Positions 10,081 through 21,390 of a stretch of DNA of 64,000 bases are shown in pieces; within the stretch, counting starts at the first letter, position 1; each line of letters starts with the position of its first letter. The notes beneath the pieces are model-generated. The model saw only the letters and a program-made list of their open reading frames with translations, had not been told where the DNA came from and ran no database searches. Origin of the DNA: Notamacropus eugenii (lineage: Eukaryota; Chordata; Mammalia; Diprotodontia; Macropodidae); assembly GCF_028372415.1 (NCBI RefSeq), contig NC_092872.1, positions 389,506,853-389,570,852 of the forward strand. The letters are read 5' to 3'. Made by a program: the position numbers and the translations under genes.

Positions 10081-11029
10081 AGAGGTCTGGTTTCTAGAGG
10101 GTGAGATTTGATCTGTTTTTGACTCACACTTAACTGCTCTCTCTCACTCCCCTTCTAGCGTTCTCCCCCTGCACTTTCAAAAGAAAGGAGCTCATCATGA
10201 CAAGTCCCCGGTGCCATGTTTGGAGTGCTGAGGCTGCCTTGCTAGTGCAGCCGACAGCCAGTCTGGCAGATGGCCAGGGCCAAGAGCTCCCTGGGAAAAG
10301 GAGTAAACAAAGCTCTTGGTGGTCGGCTGTGACCCAGAATTCTCCTTATGCAGAGGCAGTCAGGCAGGAGGGTGAGTCCCTAGGAAAAGGGAATCTTGAA
10401 TCATCGCCTTCACCCAGCTTCACTGAATAACTGCAGCTGCCAAGATGGGCTTCTCCCAAAGGTTAGCTAGGTATTTGTTGAGGGACCTGTGGAGTAATAT
10501 AATTATAATTAATTTTCCAAAAGACTGAGAGGGTATGACAAAAACCCTAGCCCCAGAAAATCCTACATGGGGTCACTACCTAGTGTCCTGAGGCCTTTCC
10601 TGGTTAGTCTTGGGAAGTGGGCCTACTAGGGTGGAATCCAGTCTGGGAATCTGCTATATTCTCTAGAGGTACCTCGAGGTAGGGAAGCAGAGCTGAGGAA
10701 ATGTGCAGAGAAAGCTTGTCTATGAGCCAGGGCAAATTTTCCTATGATTTGGCCCAGATGAGAGATTCCTTCTGGTACTTGTGGTTTTCATGGATGTAGA
10801 AACACACAGACCATTTCCTAACTATGCTCCAGCCATCAAGCCTAGGATAAAAGCAAACAGAATACCATCTTCTATCCTGATTGGTCCTTTAAATAAGAAG
10901 GAATGATACAGCTGGAGCACACATATCTCTATGGGGCTGGCTGTATTTAAAGATAGGCATATTAACAGAGTTCCCAGAAAAAGCTCCTATTTTCTCCTTT
11001 TAGAAGGCATTTTTTTTCCTTTTTAGATC
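10081..11029. other. No recognised element
   Basis: Roughly 950 bp without a repeat I can name. A 77-codon frame at 10197-10430 has no recognisable domain or splice context. There is a weak oligo-purine bias and nothing else to report. Confidence 0.4.
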
Positions 11030-11150
11030 AAAAGTTTTTTCAATTAATAAGCATTGTCTCTCCCTTCAACCTCCCTTCCCCCCAAAAAGAAAATCCTTCT
11101 AGCACATGTGCTTAGTCAGTTAAAACAAATTCCCATAGCGATACACACTA
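11030..11150 (-). repeat. L1 3' UTR fragment (second subfamily)
   Basis: 'attaataagcattgtctctc', a C/T-rich stretch, then 'agtcagttaaaacaaattcc' is the antisense of the L1 3' end type present in sense at 60000-60415. Confidence 0.5.
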
Positions 11151-11239
11151 TACCTCTATAAAGGTCCCAGATATACTTCTATGCACTCTGGGGGTCTCCA
11201 AAACTCCAGAGACTGTTTATATGCTATTTATTCTAACTC

Positions 11240-11470
11240 AAGGGCATCTAAGTGGCACAGTAATTAGAGTGCTGGACCTAGAGTCAGGAAGACCTATCTT
11301 CCTGAGTTCAAATTTGGCATCAGACACTTACTAGTTGTGTGGCCCTGGGTTACCTCAGTTTCCTCATCTGTTAAATGACCTGAATAAGGAAATGGCAAAC
11401 CATTTCAGTATCTTTACCAAGAAAACTCCAAATGGGGCCACAAAGAGTTGAACACAACTCAACAACAAAT
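11240..11470 (+). repeat. MAR1-type SINE, nearly full length
   Basis: Head 'aagtggcacagtaattagag', CORE 'gttacctcagtttcctcatc', tail region 'aaatggcaaaccatttcagt', end 'cacaactcaacaacaaa'. About 10 bp of CORE is missing. Confidence 0.85.
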
Positions 11471-12325
11471 ATTCTAACCCTGAGAGACAGATCTACTGCG
11501 ATCAGAAAGCACTGAACACCTATACCTCCTTGCCTTGTGCCAACACAAGTACTTTGTACTAGCTCCAGTCCTAAAGTTGTTTGCCTCTAATGAGAAGGAT
11601 TAGGTTCCTTGTTGCCACACTCTTCAGCTAATTAAGTTACTCATCCCAGGATAATTTTACTTATTGGCTCATTTACCAAAAATAAGGAGTTAAAAAAAAC
11701 TCAGTATACGATGAGATTGAGGTATGGGATAGCTAATTTATCCCTATACCCCAAAAAAATGCTAAACACTAGCAACTGCACATTTGACAAAAACAAACTT
11801 AACAAAAGACATTACTTATAACTTCAGTTGTAAACTACTGGGGGAGAAGCTGATATTTAATTTTCATCAGAACACAAAGTAGTCTGCAGTCCTGGCTAAT
11901 TAGATATTTTACATTTCACCTTGGCTCTGCTCAATTGCTCCACTGCAAACCAAACTTCCTCTAAACTCTGCTCAGCTGCGTGGCAACCAGCTGTTCCTGC
12001 ATCTGCTGCAAAGCAACTGCTTCTCTCTTTGGGCCTGGGAACTCTGGACCTCTTCTACTTACAAGGTTCCCTCCCACTTCACGATTGATTGTGTCTGATC
12101 ACCTACTTGGGAAAGAGACCACTCAGAACTTTTTACACTATATCCAGAGGCCTTGACTACCTAGCCTGAAGCAGGTTTCAAAGTTCCTGTGTTCTAAACC
12201 ATCAGGAAGGACAAATCTGAGCATACTTGTGGAATGACCTTCTGCTATTATGTAATCATAATAGCACTTGCTTAAGTACAGAAAGTCCTGAAAGTCTTAG
12301 TACAGTTTAAAAACAGTACCAAGTC
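11471..12325. other. No recognised element
   Basis: Mixed sequence without a named repeat or a convincing open frame. It includes a tract rich in 'ctgct' words at 11920-12010 of unknown meaning. Confidence 0.4.
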
Positions 12326-12327
12326 TT

Positions 12328-12465
12328 TTTTTTTCGGAGGCAATCAGGGTTAAGTGACTTGCCCAGGGTCATACAGTTAATAAGTGTCTGAGATCAAATT
12401 TGAACTCAGGTCCTCTTGATTCCAGGACTGCTGCTCTATCTACTGCCCCTTCCCAGCTGTTGTGA
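12328..12465 (-). repeat. Short CORE-SINE with oligo-T flank
   Basis: It starts with T8, then 'caatcagggttaagtgactt', 'aatttgaactcaggtcctct', and ends near the head 'tgctctatctactgcccc'. The ~140-bp unit lacks the RTE-type tail of MAR1 and recurs at 12868, 14130 and 44606. Confidence 0.75.
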
Positions 12466-12479
12466 AACTATCCTAAGAC

Positions 12480-12540
12480 TTTTTTACAACACCTTGTAAT
12501 TTAAAAAGTGTTTTGCATACCTATCTCATTTGATCCATAC
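12480..12540 (-). repeat. MIR fragment
   Basis: 'agtgttttgcatacctatct' followed by 'catttgatcc' is an antisense MIR piece next to the short SINE. Confidence 0.45.
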
Positions 12541-12765
12541 GATATGCCTGAAAATACTTGGAGTGAAAAAGATCTGGGCTCAAATCTTACCTCAAGTACT
12601 GTGAATAAGTTATTATGTCTCTGAATCTTAATTCTATTATCTTTAAAGTGGAAATAATGCCTTCAAGATTGCTATGAGGCTTTAAATTAAATAATACCTG
12701 TAAAGTGTTCGTCAAACCTTTAAGCAGTATATAAAGATGTCAGTTATTTGTTATCATTCAGCATG
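12541..12765 (+). repeat. MIR SINE
   Basis: 'ctgggctcaaatcttacctc', 'gaataagttattatgtctct', 'ttgctatgaggctttaaatt' in order. Confidence 0.65.
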
Positions 12766-12867
12766 GCATTTGACTTTGATTTAAAGGAACAGGGCTCTAA
12801 TTAGTGCTGTTTACCCTGGGAAGTCTTTTTGACCTCTCAGTACTCTGGGAATCTTTTGGTAAAGAAG

Positions 12868-13011
12868 GTTTCCTTTTTTCTTTGAAGACAATGGGGGTTA
12901 AGTGACTTCCCAGGTTCACACAGGTAGTAAGTGGATGAGATCACATTTGAACTCAGGTCCTCCTGACTTCAGAGCCAGTGCTCTATCCACTGAGCCACCT
13001 AGCTGCCCACA
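12868..13011 (-). repeat. Short CORE-SINE
   Basis: 'gacaatgggggttaagtgac', 'catttgaactcaggtcctcc', 'gtgctctatccactgagcca', 'cctagctgccc'. Same family as 12328 and 14130. Confidence 0.8.
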
Positions 13012-13089
13012 AAGGCAGTTTCTTAACTAGGGACTAATGTACAACGATGAAATCACAGTTTCAGTCTCTATCTTTATACAAAATAGATG

Positions 13090-14120
13090 TAAGGTAATTT
13101 TGAGGGTAAGCTGCAGCCAACAGGGATGATGATGGTGCTGCTTGAACTGAAGTTTGAAGGAAGAGAGGAATCCTATGAGGCAGCGATGGAGAAAGAGTAG
13201 ACTCCAGGCATGGGGCACAGCTAGTGTAATGACACAAGGATGGATGTTGGAGCGTCATGTATGAAGAACTTAATTAAGCATGCCAGAGAGGGAATCATAT
13301 CCAATGAGCCTAGAAAGTTAGGCTGGATCCAGATTGTGAAGAGCCAAAGAAGGCTAGAGGAAGTCTACTTGAGCTTCGATGTAATAGGGAGCCGCTGGAG
13401 TTTGGAGCAGGTTAGTGATACGGTCAGATTCATACTTTAAGAAAATCAGTTTCAACAACTGTCAAGGATGGATTGGAGAAGTGAGATACTTGAAGGTGGT
13501 AGACTAAATAGGAAACAGTCCAGGCAAGAAGTGACAAGGGCCTGAATTAGGTGACTACGAGAGTGGAGAGAAGAGGACAGATGGACAAGAGAGACTGTAG
13601 AGATAGAAATTACAAGATTTGTCCTCTGAGTGAATTGTGGAGTGGGTAAGAGTGAGAAGGCAAGGATGTCACTGATATATGGTCTTAGGACACTAGAAGG
13701 CTGGAAATACCCTCCACAGAAAGAGGGAAGTTCAGAAGAGGGATGGGTATGGGAGGGAGGAGGAAGGAGAGATGACAGTGAGTTTAGTTTTGGATGTATT
13801 GAGTCTGAGGTACCTTTAGGACATCCAGTTTAAAATATCCAGTAGATAGTTGGGGATGTGAACTCCACTGATGTGGAGCTCAGAAGAGGCACTTGAACTG
13901 GAAATATATCTGGAAGTCATCAGCATAGAAGTGATAATTAAGTCCATGTGAGTAGATGAGGTCACTAAGACAGAGTATAGAGAAAGAAGAGAGCCCAGGA
14001 CAGAGCCTTACAATATACATATAATTAGGGAGTGTTTTGGGGATGATAACCAATAGGAGAAGATTGAGGCAAGATTAGACAGGCAGGAGAAAAACCAAGG
14101 AAGAGATGTACTCCTGAGCC
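13090..14120. repeat. Repeat U, longest copy
   Basis: About 1 kb, collinear with the other U copies: 'gaagagccaaagaaggctag', 'agggagccgctggagtttgg', 'tggattggagaagtgagata', 'agtccaggcaagaagtgaca', 'atctggaagtcatcagcata', 'aagagagcccaggacagagc'. Similar sequence is common in mammals, but I cannot name the family. Short open frames in it share no order with known proteins. Confidence 0.6.
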
Positions 14121-14127
14121 CCTATTC

Positions 14128-14280
14128 TCTCTCTCTCTTTTATTCCTTTTGAAGACAATAGAGGTTAAGCGACTTGTCCAGGGTCACATAGCTAGTTAAG
14201 TGTCTGGGGACAGATTTGAACTCAGGTCCTCCTGATGCCAGGGCCGTTGCTCTATCCACTGTGCACCTAGCTGCCCCCAA
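14128..14280 (-). repeat. Short CORE-SINE
   Basis: A (CT)n/T-rich flank, then 'aagacaatagaggttaagcg', 'ttgaactcaggtcctcctga', 'gctctatccactgtgcacct'. Third copy of this family. Confidence 0.8.
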
Positions 14281-14999
14281 GTCACTATTCTCAAGGATAT
14301 TATGTTCTACTGGGGGATACAACATATGCACAGATGAGTACATACAAAATAATTGACTAAGAAAGAACCCTGGCAGTCTAGGGCATCCAGGGAGGACTTC
14401 TCTTCTATAGCCTGGACCATTAACTTGTCACCCTGGAGAAACTTCCATACTGGAGCCCTGATGTCGAAATTCATGTGTCTTCTTCCAGACCAACATTTCA
14501 CGAGACCTCTAACCACCATGCATCATTTCACTTCCCACCCTGAACATCTCTTCCATAGCCTCAAGTAATACCATGCAACATCTTCCCCTCCCCCACCTCT
14601 AGCTCTAGAACCATGAACTATCTTTAATTCAGTTCTACTATTGTTCCTGAATAAAATTTGTCAGTCTACTACCCGATGGCTCTACTCACCATTCCTATAA
14701 CTTTCTGGACTGAAGTGCTCTGCCTAGTGACCTCTGCTAAAAAAGAAGCCCTCTCTGGCCACCCCCATGTTTGTAGTCTCTCCCAATAGAACTTAAGTTT
14801 CTCAAAGTCAGGGATTGTCTTTGCTTTTGTATGTGCATCTCCATGCTAAATGTTTAATGCATACTTTTAAATTCATTCATTCATTTATGTAGTTGGTGAC
14901 ATTAGAGTGTACTTGTAACAGAAGATTAAATTTCTGAGAGGTGGAGGTAAGGTGTGGTGCCTTTTAGGCCTGCAGAACAGCTGATGGGTATGTGCTGAG
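14281..14999. other. Mostly unassigned, with a possible L2 piece
   Basis: 14640-14870 resembles an L2 3' end on the + strand ('cccaatagaacttaagtttc', 'tcagggattgtctttgcttt'). 14281-14635 is not recognised. The two overlapping open frames there are on opposite strands and featureless. Confidence 0.4.
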
Positions 15000-15324
15000 A
15001 AAAAAGATATATTACTGAATTTGAGGAAGCATAAGTCTAGTTTGGCAGCAATAGAGCATGTATAGAGAAGAGTAGTATAGAATAATTCTGGAAAGGAGCC
15101 AGATTTTGGAGGGGTTTAGATGCCAGGCGGAGGAGTTTGTGTTTTATTCCAGAGAGAAAAGGGAACTACTGAAGATTTTTGAGCACTAGGGTAAGACAGA
15201 ACAAAAGGTTTTTTATTTCTTTTTTGCCAGCCAGATGGAAAATGGATTGGAGAGGAGAGCAACTGGAAGCAGGAAGACCCATTGTAACAGTCCAGACAAG
15301 GGATGATAAGGGCTTAAATTAGAG
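15000..15324. repeat. Repeat U copy
   Basis: 'aggggtttagatgccaggcg', 'tgtgttttattccagagaga', 'gaaaatggattggagaggag', 'gtaacagtccagacaaggga' match 13390-13560 in the same order. Confidence 0.6.
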
Positions 15325-15450
15325 GGCTGTTATTCAGTCATTTCAGTCATGTCTGACTCTTTGGAATCCCATTTTGGGAGAGAAAACTCCCAGGGACAGT
15401 ATGATCCACAGGGTCATGAAGAGTTGGACACAACTCAACAACAGCAATAC
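15325..15450. repeat. Two MAR1 tails in inverted orientation
   Basis: 15325-15379 is the antisense MAR1 tail ('tcatttcagtcatgtctgac'). 15380-15450 is the sense tail ('gtcatgaagagttggacaca', 'actcaacaacagcaata'). The SINE bodies are absent. Confidence 0.65.
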
Positions 15451-15599
15451 TTTATTATTAAATGACTTCAATGTAAATGCCAAAATGGGGGGAAACAATA
15501 GAAAAATATACTTGGAAAACATGCTTCTATAGTAAGAGATGAGAGAGTTCAAAGTCTTGCAGCTTATGGAGAAGCTCTAGACCATACGTCAAAGTAGGA

Positions 15600-15810
15600 T
15601 CATAGATCACTGGATCATGATTTAGAGTTGGCAGTGATCTTAGATGTTACTTTTTCCAACTCCCTCATTTTACAGATGAGGAAACCAAAACCCAAAGGTG
15701 TTAAATGACTTGCTGGGAGTCACAAAGGGAGTAACTAACAAAGTTGGGATTTGAACACTAGTCCTCAGACTCCAAATCCAACACACTTTTCATTGTACTA
15801 TTCTATTTCC
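15600..15810 (-). repeat. MIR-type SINE
   Basis: 'ccctcattttacagatgagg', 'gttaaatgacttgctgggag', 'gggatttgaacactagtcct'. Confidence 0.7.
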
Positions 15811-16274
15811 AAAATATTTCCCTTAAGAAGAGGTGGTAAACAAGATGAGCACCAAGTAACATCACACCTAAAAAAGGGAAATTGATTGCATTGTAAGAGA
15901 CAGGAAATGACTAGTTACTAATATAGGAATCATTTTCAAATAGCTAAGTATGTACAAGTAGAAGTCTTTGTTAAATATCAAAATCAATGCCAAATTAAGA
16001 AAATAAAATTTAGATGCTATGACATGCAATTTAATTCTCATCTGTTTAAACAAACCACTGACCCAAAATAGGGGAAGATGATAAACAATCAGATATCAAC
16101 AGGGACTATCAGTACTTTCCAAAGAGTTTAAGTAATTCGAATCAATTGCTTTCTCTGAAACCATCCTCTCCATCATCATTTATGCCACAATATCATTCTA
16201 TTCCATTCACACACCATAATTTGTTCAATCAGTCCCCAATTTATGAGCACCCTCCCTCTTAGTTTCCAGTTCCT

Positions 16275-16302
16275 TACTACTACTACTACTACTACTACTA
16301 CA
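16275..16302. repeat. (TAC)n microsatellite
   Basis: About nine uninterrupted TAC units within the L1 fragment. Confidence 0.95.
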
Positions 16303-16327
16303 ACAAAAGGACTGCTATAAATACTTT

Positions 16328-16927
16328 TGGTGGGGTACAAATTCTGTTGAACTCTAAATGAATCTTCGCATCTGATTTGGCATTCTCCTGAGGCCATAAG
16401 CCTTTCATTATTGCTTTGTCCAATTGCCTCTGGCTGCTTCCAGTCCTAGATTCTATAAAGGACCCTTCCTACCCTAGCCCTCCATTGTCTGTTGCCTCCA
16501 ATTGACTCCACTCCTGATCACATCAAAATTCCACTCTCTTGGTTCTGACCTCTAGTCACCCTATTCTCATCAAGATCCTCCTTAGACTCCTCCTCAAGAC
16601 CCTCCCTAAGCCCCTCCTCCCATCAACCCAGACTACTAGACCGCCCCCAGACCCCTTCCATTCTTTCTGTATGTAAGATCCTTCTTGTCTCCATGAAGGT
16701 GCCAGATTCAATCCACTTCTGATTCTGTCTAGCTGAGAATCAATATAGCCTGCTTGTCAATAAAAGCTCCTTTAAGAGGCAGCTCAATCTGGTGGATCTT
16801 TAATAAACTTTATTTTTACTTTGGCTAAAAGAAGACTTGGGTCAAATTCATTCAGGCACAATCCAGGATGTTAGCGTTTTGAGGTCCTAAGCACCCCAAA
16901 CCTCAACATTATGATTCTTTGACCTCA
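16328..16927 (+). mobile_element. Solo LTR, family 1, copy A
   Basis: It is homologous end to end with 42113-42812 in the opposite orientation. Shared blocks include 'ctgtatgtaagatccttctt' (TATA-like region), 'cttaataaact'-type poly(A) signals (AATAAA near 16760 and 16803), and a U5-like end '...caccccaaacctcaaca'. It starts TGGTGGGG and interrupts an L1. The flanking direct repeat atacttt (16321-16327, 16928-16934) is 7 bp, longer than usual, so the 3' end is uncertain (16908 or 16927). Old; no internal region. Confidence 0.7.
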
Positions 16928-17135
16928 ATACTTTTGTATATCTGAGTCCTCTTGCTCTTTCTAAAATCTCTTTAGAATAGAGGCCTGGTATTGTTCAATC
17001 AAATGGTATACTCAGTTTGGTGACTTTTGATTTAAAGTATGGCTGAACCAATGAACAATTCTACCAACAGTGCATTAATGTGCCCTCATTCTGTTTTTAT
17101 CTTTGGGATCTTTGCCAATATGACAAATGTAAAGT

Positions 17136-18009
17136 GGAACCCCAGAGTAAGAGGTATTCTCCTGCAATCATATATACCAACCTTGGGGAGAGCAATCAAA
17201 CACAGAAATTGCACATAGGGAAGGAGGGGTCTATGCAAGGGGAATAAATGTGGATGGACAATTTACATCTCTGACATTATAGTTCCCCTGATGTCCTCTT
17301 ACAATGTCACCATATCTCTCTGGGCAAGATATCTTGGCTAGTAGTGTTGGTTTGCTAGCCTCATTGGGTATATCTTCTGTAGGGCAAGCACATTGGTTGA
17401 CCATAGTGTCATAGTCTTTTCACTTCTAGCTTCTGGCTAAACTGAAATATTTTTCTGCTTTAGAAAGAACTGAAGCTTTACCTTAGGACCAGGGAGAGGA
17501 CTCCCCACTTCTGTTCCCTCAAAGCTGAGACTCTGAGGCCATCAATCTTGGAGCAGCATGATTCCCTCTCCAAGTGCCAAGCTCTCTCTCTTCTTGTTGA
17601 CTTCTCATCAGTGTCAATTCCTCCATTTTTAAACTTTCATTCTCTCCCATCCATCCGTGTCAAAAGGCACAAGGGAAATCCATATTCAGTTACAAGGGTA
17701 CAGTCCCGGCCTCCCTGACTATTCTCAGCCTAGTTTTTTACTTTTTCATATGCAAATGAGCCGCTCAGATTCTGAAAGGACTTTTTGTGACAGGCCTTCC
17801 TTACAAACCACAAATTTGGTCACTCAAAGTCTAAAAGAGGCAAACCCTTACATCTCATTTTTTCTCTTATCTGCCCCTTACAACCTACAATTTCACCCAA
17901 CAGACTGGAGAACTCAATTGATCAGGGGGTTCCCTGATCAGTTTAATGTCTCCCCTAAGATAAACTGCTTTCCTCTCTCAAATATACACTTGCCTCTTTG
18001 AGAAAAGAG
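17136..18009. other. No recognised element
   Basis: It contains a 114-codon open frame (17657-18001) without recognisable domains and an isolated octamer-type ATGCAAAT near 17751. No repeat family was identified. Confidence 0.4.
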
Positions 18010-18240
18010 AGGCATTTTTTAGTGGAAGAATCCAGGAAGATGGAATGGAGAAGGTATTACCTAAATTCAGCCTTGAAGAAAGACAAGGATTTCAACATGC
18101 AAAGAGATCTGAAAGGAGTGTGATCCAAGCTTAGGTAATGGAGTGCACAAAGATGTGTGATAGCATAGCTATTAAGTCTAATTTGGGTGAAAAGCAGAGT
18201 ACATAAGGGGGGAGTAGAGAGAAAAAAGGCTAGAAATATT
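18010..18240. repeat. Repeat U copy
   Basis: 'cagccttgaagaaagacaag', 'gatttcaacatgcaaagaga', 'agcatagctattaagtctaa' match the start of other U copies (compare 4300-4560). Confidence 0.5.
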
Positions 18241-18289
18241 TTTTAAAGCCAAATTGTCAATAGTCGAAAAATATATTGTTTTTATCAAC

Positions 18290-18790
18290 AACAATAGTAA
18301 CAGTATTATTTATATAGTACTTACTATGTGCCAGGCATTGTGCTAAGCATTTTCCAATTATTATTTCAGTTGATTCTCACAACAGCTTTGGGAGGGAGGT
18401 ACAATCATTATGCCTATGTTATAGATGAGGTGGCACAGTGGATAGAGTGCTGGGCCTGGGGTCAGGAAAACTCATCTCCCTGAGTTCAAATCTAGCCTCA
18501 GACACTTATTAGCTGTGTGAGCATGAGCAAATTGCTTGACTCTGTTTGCCTCAGTTTCCTCATCTGTAAAATGAGCTGGAGAAAGAAATGGTTTTTTTTT
18601 TTTACCAGTTTTTACCAGTTTTTTTACCAAGAAAACCTCAAAAAGGGTCATGAAGAGTTGGATGTGACTGAACAACAATTTTTCAGATGAGGACACTGAG
18701 ACAAACAGAGGTTAAATGACTTGCCCAATGTCACACAGTAAGTATTTGAGTCCAGATTTGAACTCAGGAAGATAACTCCAGGCCTGGCTT
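18290..18790 (-). repeat. MIR-type SINE split by MAR1
   Basis: 'actatgtgccaggcattgtg', 'gattctcacaacagctttgg' lie left of the MAR1, and 'aggttaaatgacttgcccaa', 'gatttgaactcaggaagata' right of it. The word agatgagg is duplicated at the MAR1 borders. Confidence 0.75.
18424..18680 (+). repeat. MAR1-type SINE with internal T expansion
   Basis: Complete order: 'gtggcacagtggatagagtg', 'ttgcctcagtttcctcatct', 'catgaagagttggatgtgac', 'tgaacaacaat'. A T-rich stretch with three 'ttaccag' units at 18592-18630 replaces the usual 'ggcaaaccactcc' segment. Confidence 0.85.
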
Positions 18791-18949
18791 TTTATCCACT
18801 GCAGCGCCACTTCCTGGAGGAGTGTCCCTAGTGGCAAATGATGAGTGGCTGCCTTGGCTTGGGACCCTTCTTAAATCTGGGAAGAGCTCTCTTTCCACCC
18901 TCCCTCCTTTCCAATCAGAAGGCCCACGGGGAAAGGGGTATGGAGGAGG

Positions 18950-19210
18950 TATGAGTTTCAGAGTTGATGTAGAAGGCTTTAAAGATGAGACTGAAGAGCC
19001 TTGTATTTTATCCTGCAGTAGTAGGGAGCCACTGATGGTTTCTGAACACCAATGTAACATGATCAGACCTATGCTTTAGAAAGTTGGATTTGGTAATTGT
19101 ACAAAAGATAAATTGGAAAATGAAGAAAGGCATGGAAGCCAATTAGGCTATCACAGCAGTCCAGAATAAAGGTAGGGAAGGACTACAACAAGTTAGTAAT
19201 CAAGGGGAAT
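18950..19210. repeat. Repeat U copy
   Basis: 'cttgtattttatcctgcagt', 'agggagccactgatggtttc', 'aacatgatcagacctatgct', 'atcacagcagtccagaataa'. Confidence 0.6.
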
Positions 19211-19254
19211 CAATGGGATGAGATATTGCTCCCAAACAAGGCAAAAAGCCTCTA

Positions 19255-19424
19255 CGAAGTCATGGAGACAAAAAGTGGTCTGTCATGTGTGAAGGAAAAG
19301 TTGACTAGTCTGGGGAATGATATGGAATAAACCTAGAAAGACAGACCATCCAGATAGTGAAGGACTTTAAATGCCAAACACTGGAGTTTGTATTTGATCC
19401 ATGTGAAAGTTAGGGTTAGGGACA
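19255..19424. repeat. Repeat U copy, second piece
   Basis: 'gaatgatatggaataaacct', 'agtgaaggactttaaatgcc', 'ggagtttgtatttgatccat'. This lies upstream in the consensus order of the piece at 18950, so two insertions or a rearrangement are likely. Confidence 0.5.
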
Positions 19425-19605
19425 CCTTTAAGGTGGATTGTAGACTCCTAGGATCTATCCAGATCAATCACCTTCTTTAACAGAGAAGGAAAATGAGAGT
19501 GATGGAGGTTAAGAAACTTACCCATGGTTACAAAGGCAGTAAATATCAGGTGGGATTAGATCCAAGGTCTTCTGATTACAAAGTCAGTGCTTTTTCCCTC
19601 TGGAC
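19425..19605 (-). repeat. MIR-type SINE
   Basis: 'gaggttaagaaacttaccca', 'gtctttctg'-type end with 'agtcagtgctttttccctct'. Diverged. Confidence 0.6.
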
Positions 19606-19689
19606 CAAACTCAAAATGAATTTTGGACACCTTGAGTTTAAGACACCAGGGAACATCTGTCTAATAGGGATCATCCAGTGATGTGTTAA

Positions 19690-19960
19690 TAAATGTTTAA
19701 CTACGGATTCTGCAAAACAATGGATGCAGGATATAGTTTGACAGTTACATTTAAGTCTAGACAATCAACAAAACAATAAATTCAGCCCCACAGCTTTGCA
19801 TTTTCAGAAGTGTAAATGCTCACACTGAAAATTTAACAATAGGCAGCATTTTGAGCTGATTCTAGTGCACCCCTGGGAGTGTCTATCAGGCATTTGGGAA
19901 TTAGGACTGGAGCAGAAGGAAGAAATATGGGCCAGGCCTGCAGATTTAGGAGACAAATGA
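19690..19960. repeat. Repeat X, copy 1
   Basis: 'taagtctagacaatcaacaa', 'aacaataaattcagccccac', 'gaaaatttaacaataggcag', then 'cacccctggg'. Collinear with 31890-32010. It looks like an old DNA element, but the family is not assigned. Confidence 0.5.
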
Positions 19961-20214
19961 GTATAGTTGAAGTCATAGGAATGAATATAAAACAACAATT
20001 TCATTTGTGTCTTTTATCCCTGGCTTCTACATGATACAGTGACATATATGGTGAACACAATAAATAGTGGATAGGTGGAGTTGTTGAATGAGATTGTTGA
20101 GAGAGAATGGGGAGAGAGAAGAGGCTTTGGAAACTTAGGGGACACCCTCACTTAAAGTGCAGGAAGCAAAAGATAAAACCCAGAAGGAAACTAACACTAT
20201 CTAATTGAGTAGGA
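19961..20214. other. No recognised element
   Basis: AT-rich to purine-rich sequence between repeat X and a SINE, with no repeat or gene seen. Confidence 0.4.
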
Positions 20215-20395
20215 TAATTTGTTGCTTAGTTGTTTTCAGTAGTGTCCAACTCTTCAGCTCACTTTATAGATGAGGAAAGTGAGGCAAACGGGGTAAAGTG
20301 ACTTGCTCTGGGTCACACAGCTAGTAAGTGTCTGAGGCTGGATTTGAACTCAAGTCTTCCTGACTATGAGCCTGGTGCTCTGTCTGTCCTGAATA
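20215..20395 (-). repeat. MAR1-type SINE, internally deleted
   Basis: The tail ('gcttagttgttttcagtagt') joins directly to CORE ('gctcactttatagatgagga'). The usual 'ggtttgccatttcctt' segment is missing. Confidence 0.8.
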
Positions 20396-21165
20396 GGATA
20401 ATAGATTGGTGTATGGTAGGGTCAAGGCAAGGATTTTGGTTTTCTTTTAGAAGAGAATTTAGCAGGCCTATGAAAAGAGTTAAAGGAACCATTATAAAGG
20501 AGGAAAATGAGAGAGATACAGAGACAGAGAGAGACAAAAGAGAGAACCTATGGAAAAAGCTTGGAAGCTTGCATCAACATCATCTAGTACAACACACAGT
20601 TGAAAACTTGAACAGAATATTTATTGATTAAAGGCAACAGAAAAAGAAATATAAAGAGCAGAATCCAGAAAAACAAAATCATATCTGAAATTCTTGATGC
20701 CCTCAATCAACAATTGAAGATGAAAGTCAAGAGGTCAAGGTGATAAAAGGAGTCAAAGCAGTGCAAATTAAATGATCAATTTCAAACAATGAAAAATTTG
20801 GCTCTAGAGACTGGAGAAGTAAAGAAATTAGAGGAGAACCAGAACCCCTGAAGAAGGAGGATCTTGATCATTGAAAGAAGCCCCACACAGTGAAATCACA
20901 AGCTGGATCAAATTGAAACAGAAAGCTTGTACATTACCCATATAACACATGACAGACTCCTTGAGTTCCTGTCAGATTCCAGAGCTGTCCTAAAGATGCT
21001 TTCTGTGAACCTACCTACAGAAGATGAAGGTGAATCTCAACAGTTTCATTCAATTACAAAAATTCATCCTCTTATCCATCTGCTCAGCAGTCCACTGAAT
21101 GTTAAACATAAAAGAACAGTGCCAGAAAAACTCTATTCAGAGTGAGGATGGGATAAAGAAATGAA
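20396..21165. other. No recognised element
   Basis: A-rich sequence with a run of purines at 20500-20550 and short featureless frames (for example 20927-21145). I could not match it to a repeat or a gene. Confidence 0.4.
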
Positions 21166-21390
21166 TAAGAGCTCATATTTAATCACATTTTAAGGTTTAA
21201 GAAGTGCTTACAGACAAACAAGCAAGGTATATAGTTCAAGGATGGTCATCTCCATTTCATAGATGAGGGAACTGAGGCTGAGAGAGTACATTAGTCAAAT
21301 CAGTCATCAAGCATTTATTAAGCATTTACTATGGGTGACTTACCCAAGAGGAGAGAGCTGCTAAGTGTCACAGCAGGTCCAAGGTGGAGG
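21166..21390 (-). repeat. MIR-type SINE
   Basis: 'tcacattttaaggtttaaga', 'tccatttcatagatgaggga', then an inserted phrase 'tcaagcatttattaagcatt' and 'gacttacccaagaggagaga'. Confidence 0.6.

Larger units (their letters stand above)
16140..17135 (-). mobile_element. L1 3' region, split by a solo LTR
   Basis: 16140-16327 ('ctgaaaccatcctctccatc', 'accataatttgttcaatcag') and 16928-17135 ('gaacaattctaccaacagtg', 'gatctttgccaatatgacaa') are collinear with the L1 at 50760-51200. They encode, in antisense, the C-terminal part of L1 ORF2, now too degraded for a continuous frame. Confidence 0.75.

Noticed and set aside
11240-11320. tRNA gene in the head of the SINE
   Set aside because: The tRNA-like head of MAR1/MIR elements resembles A and B boxes but does not fold as a tRNA. 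It is part of the SINE.
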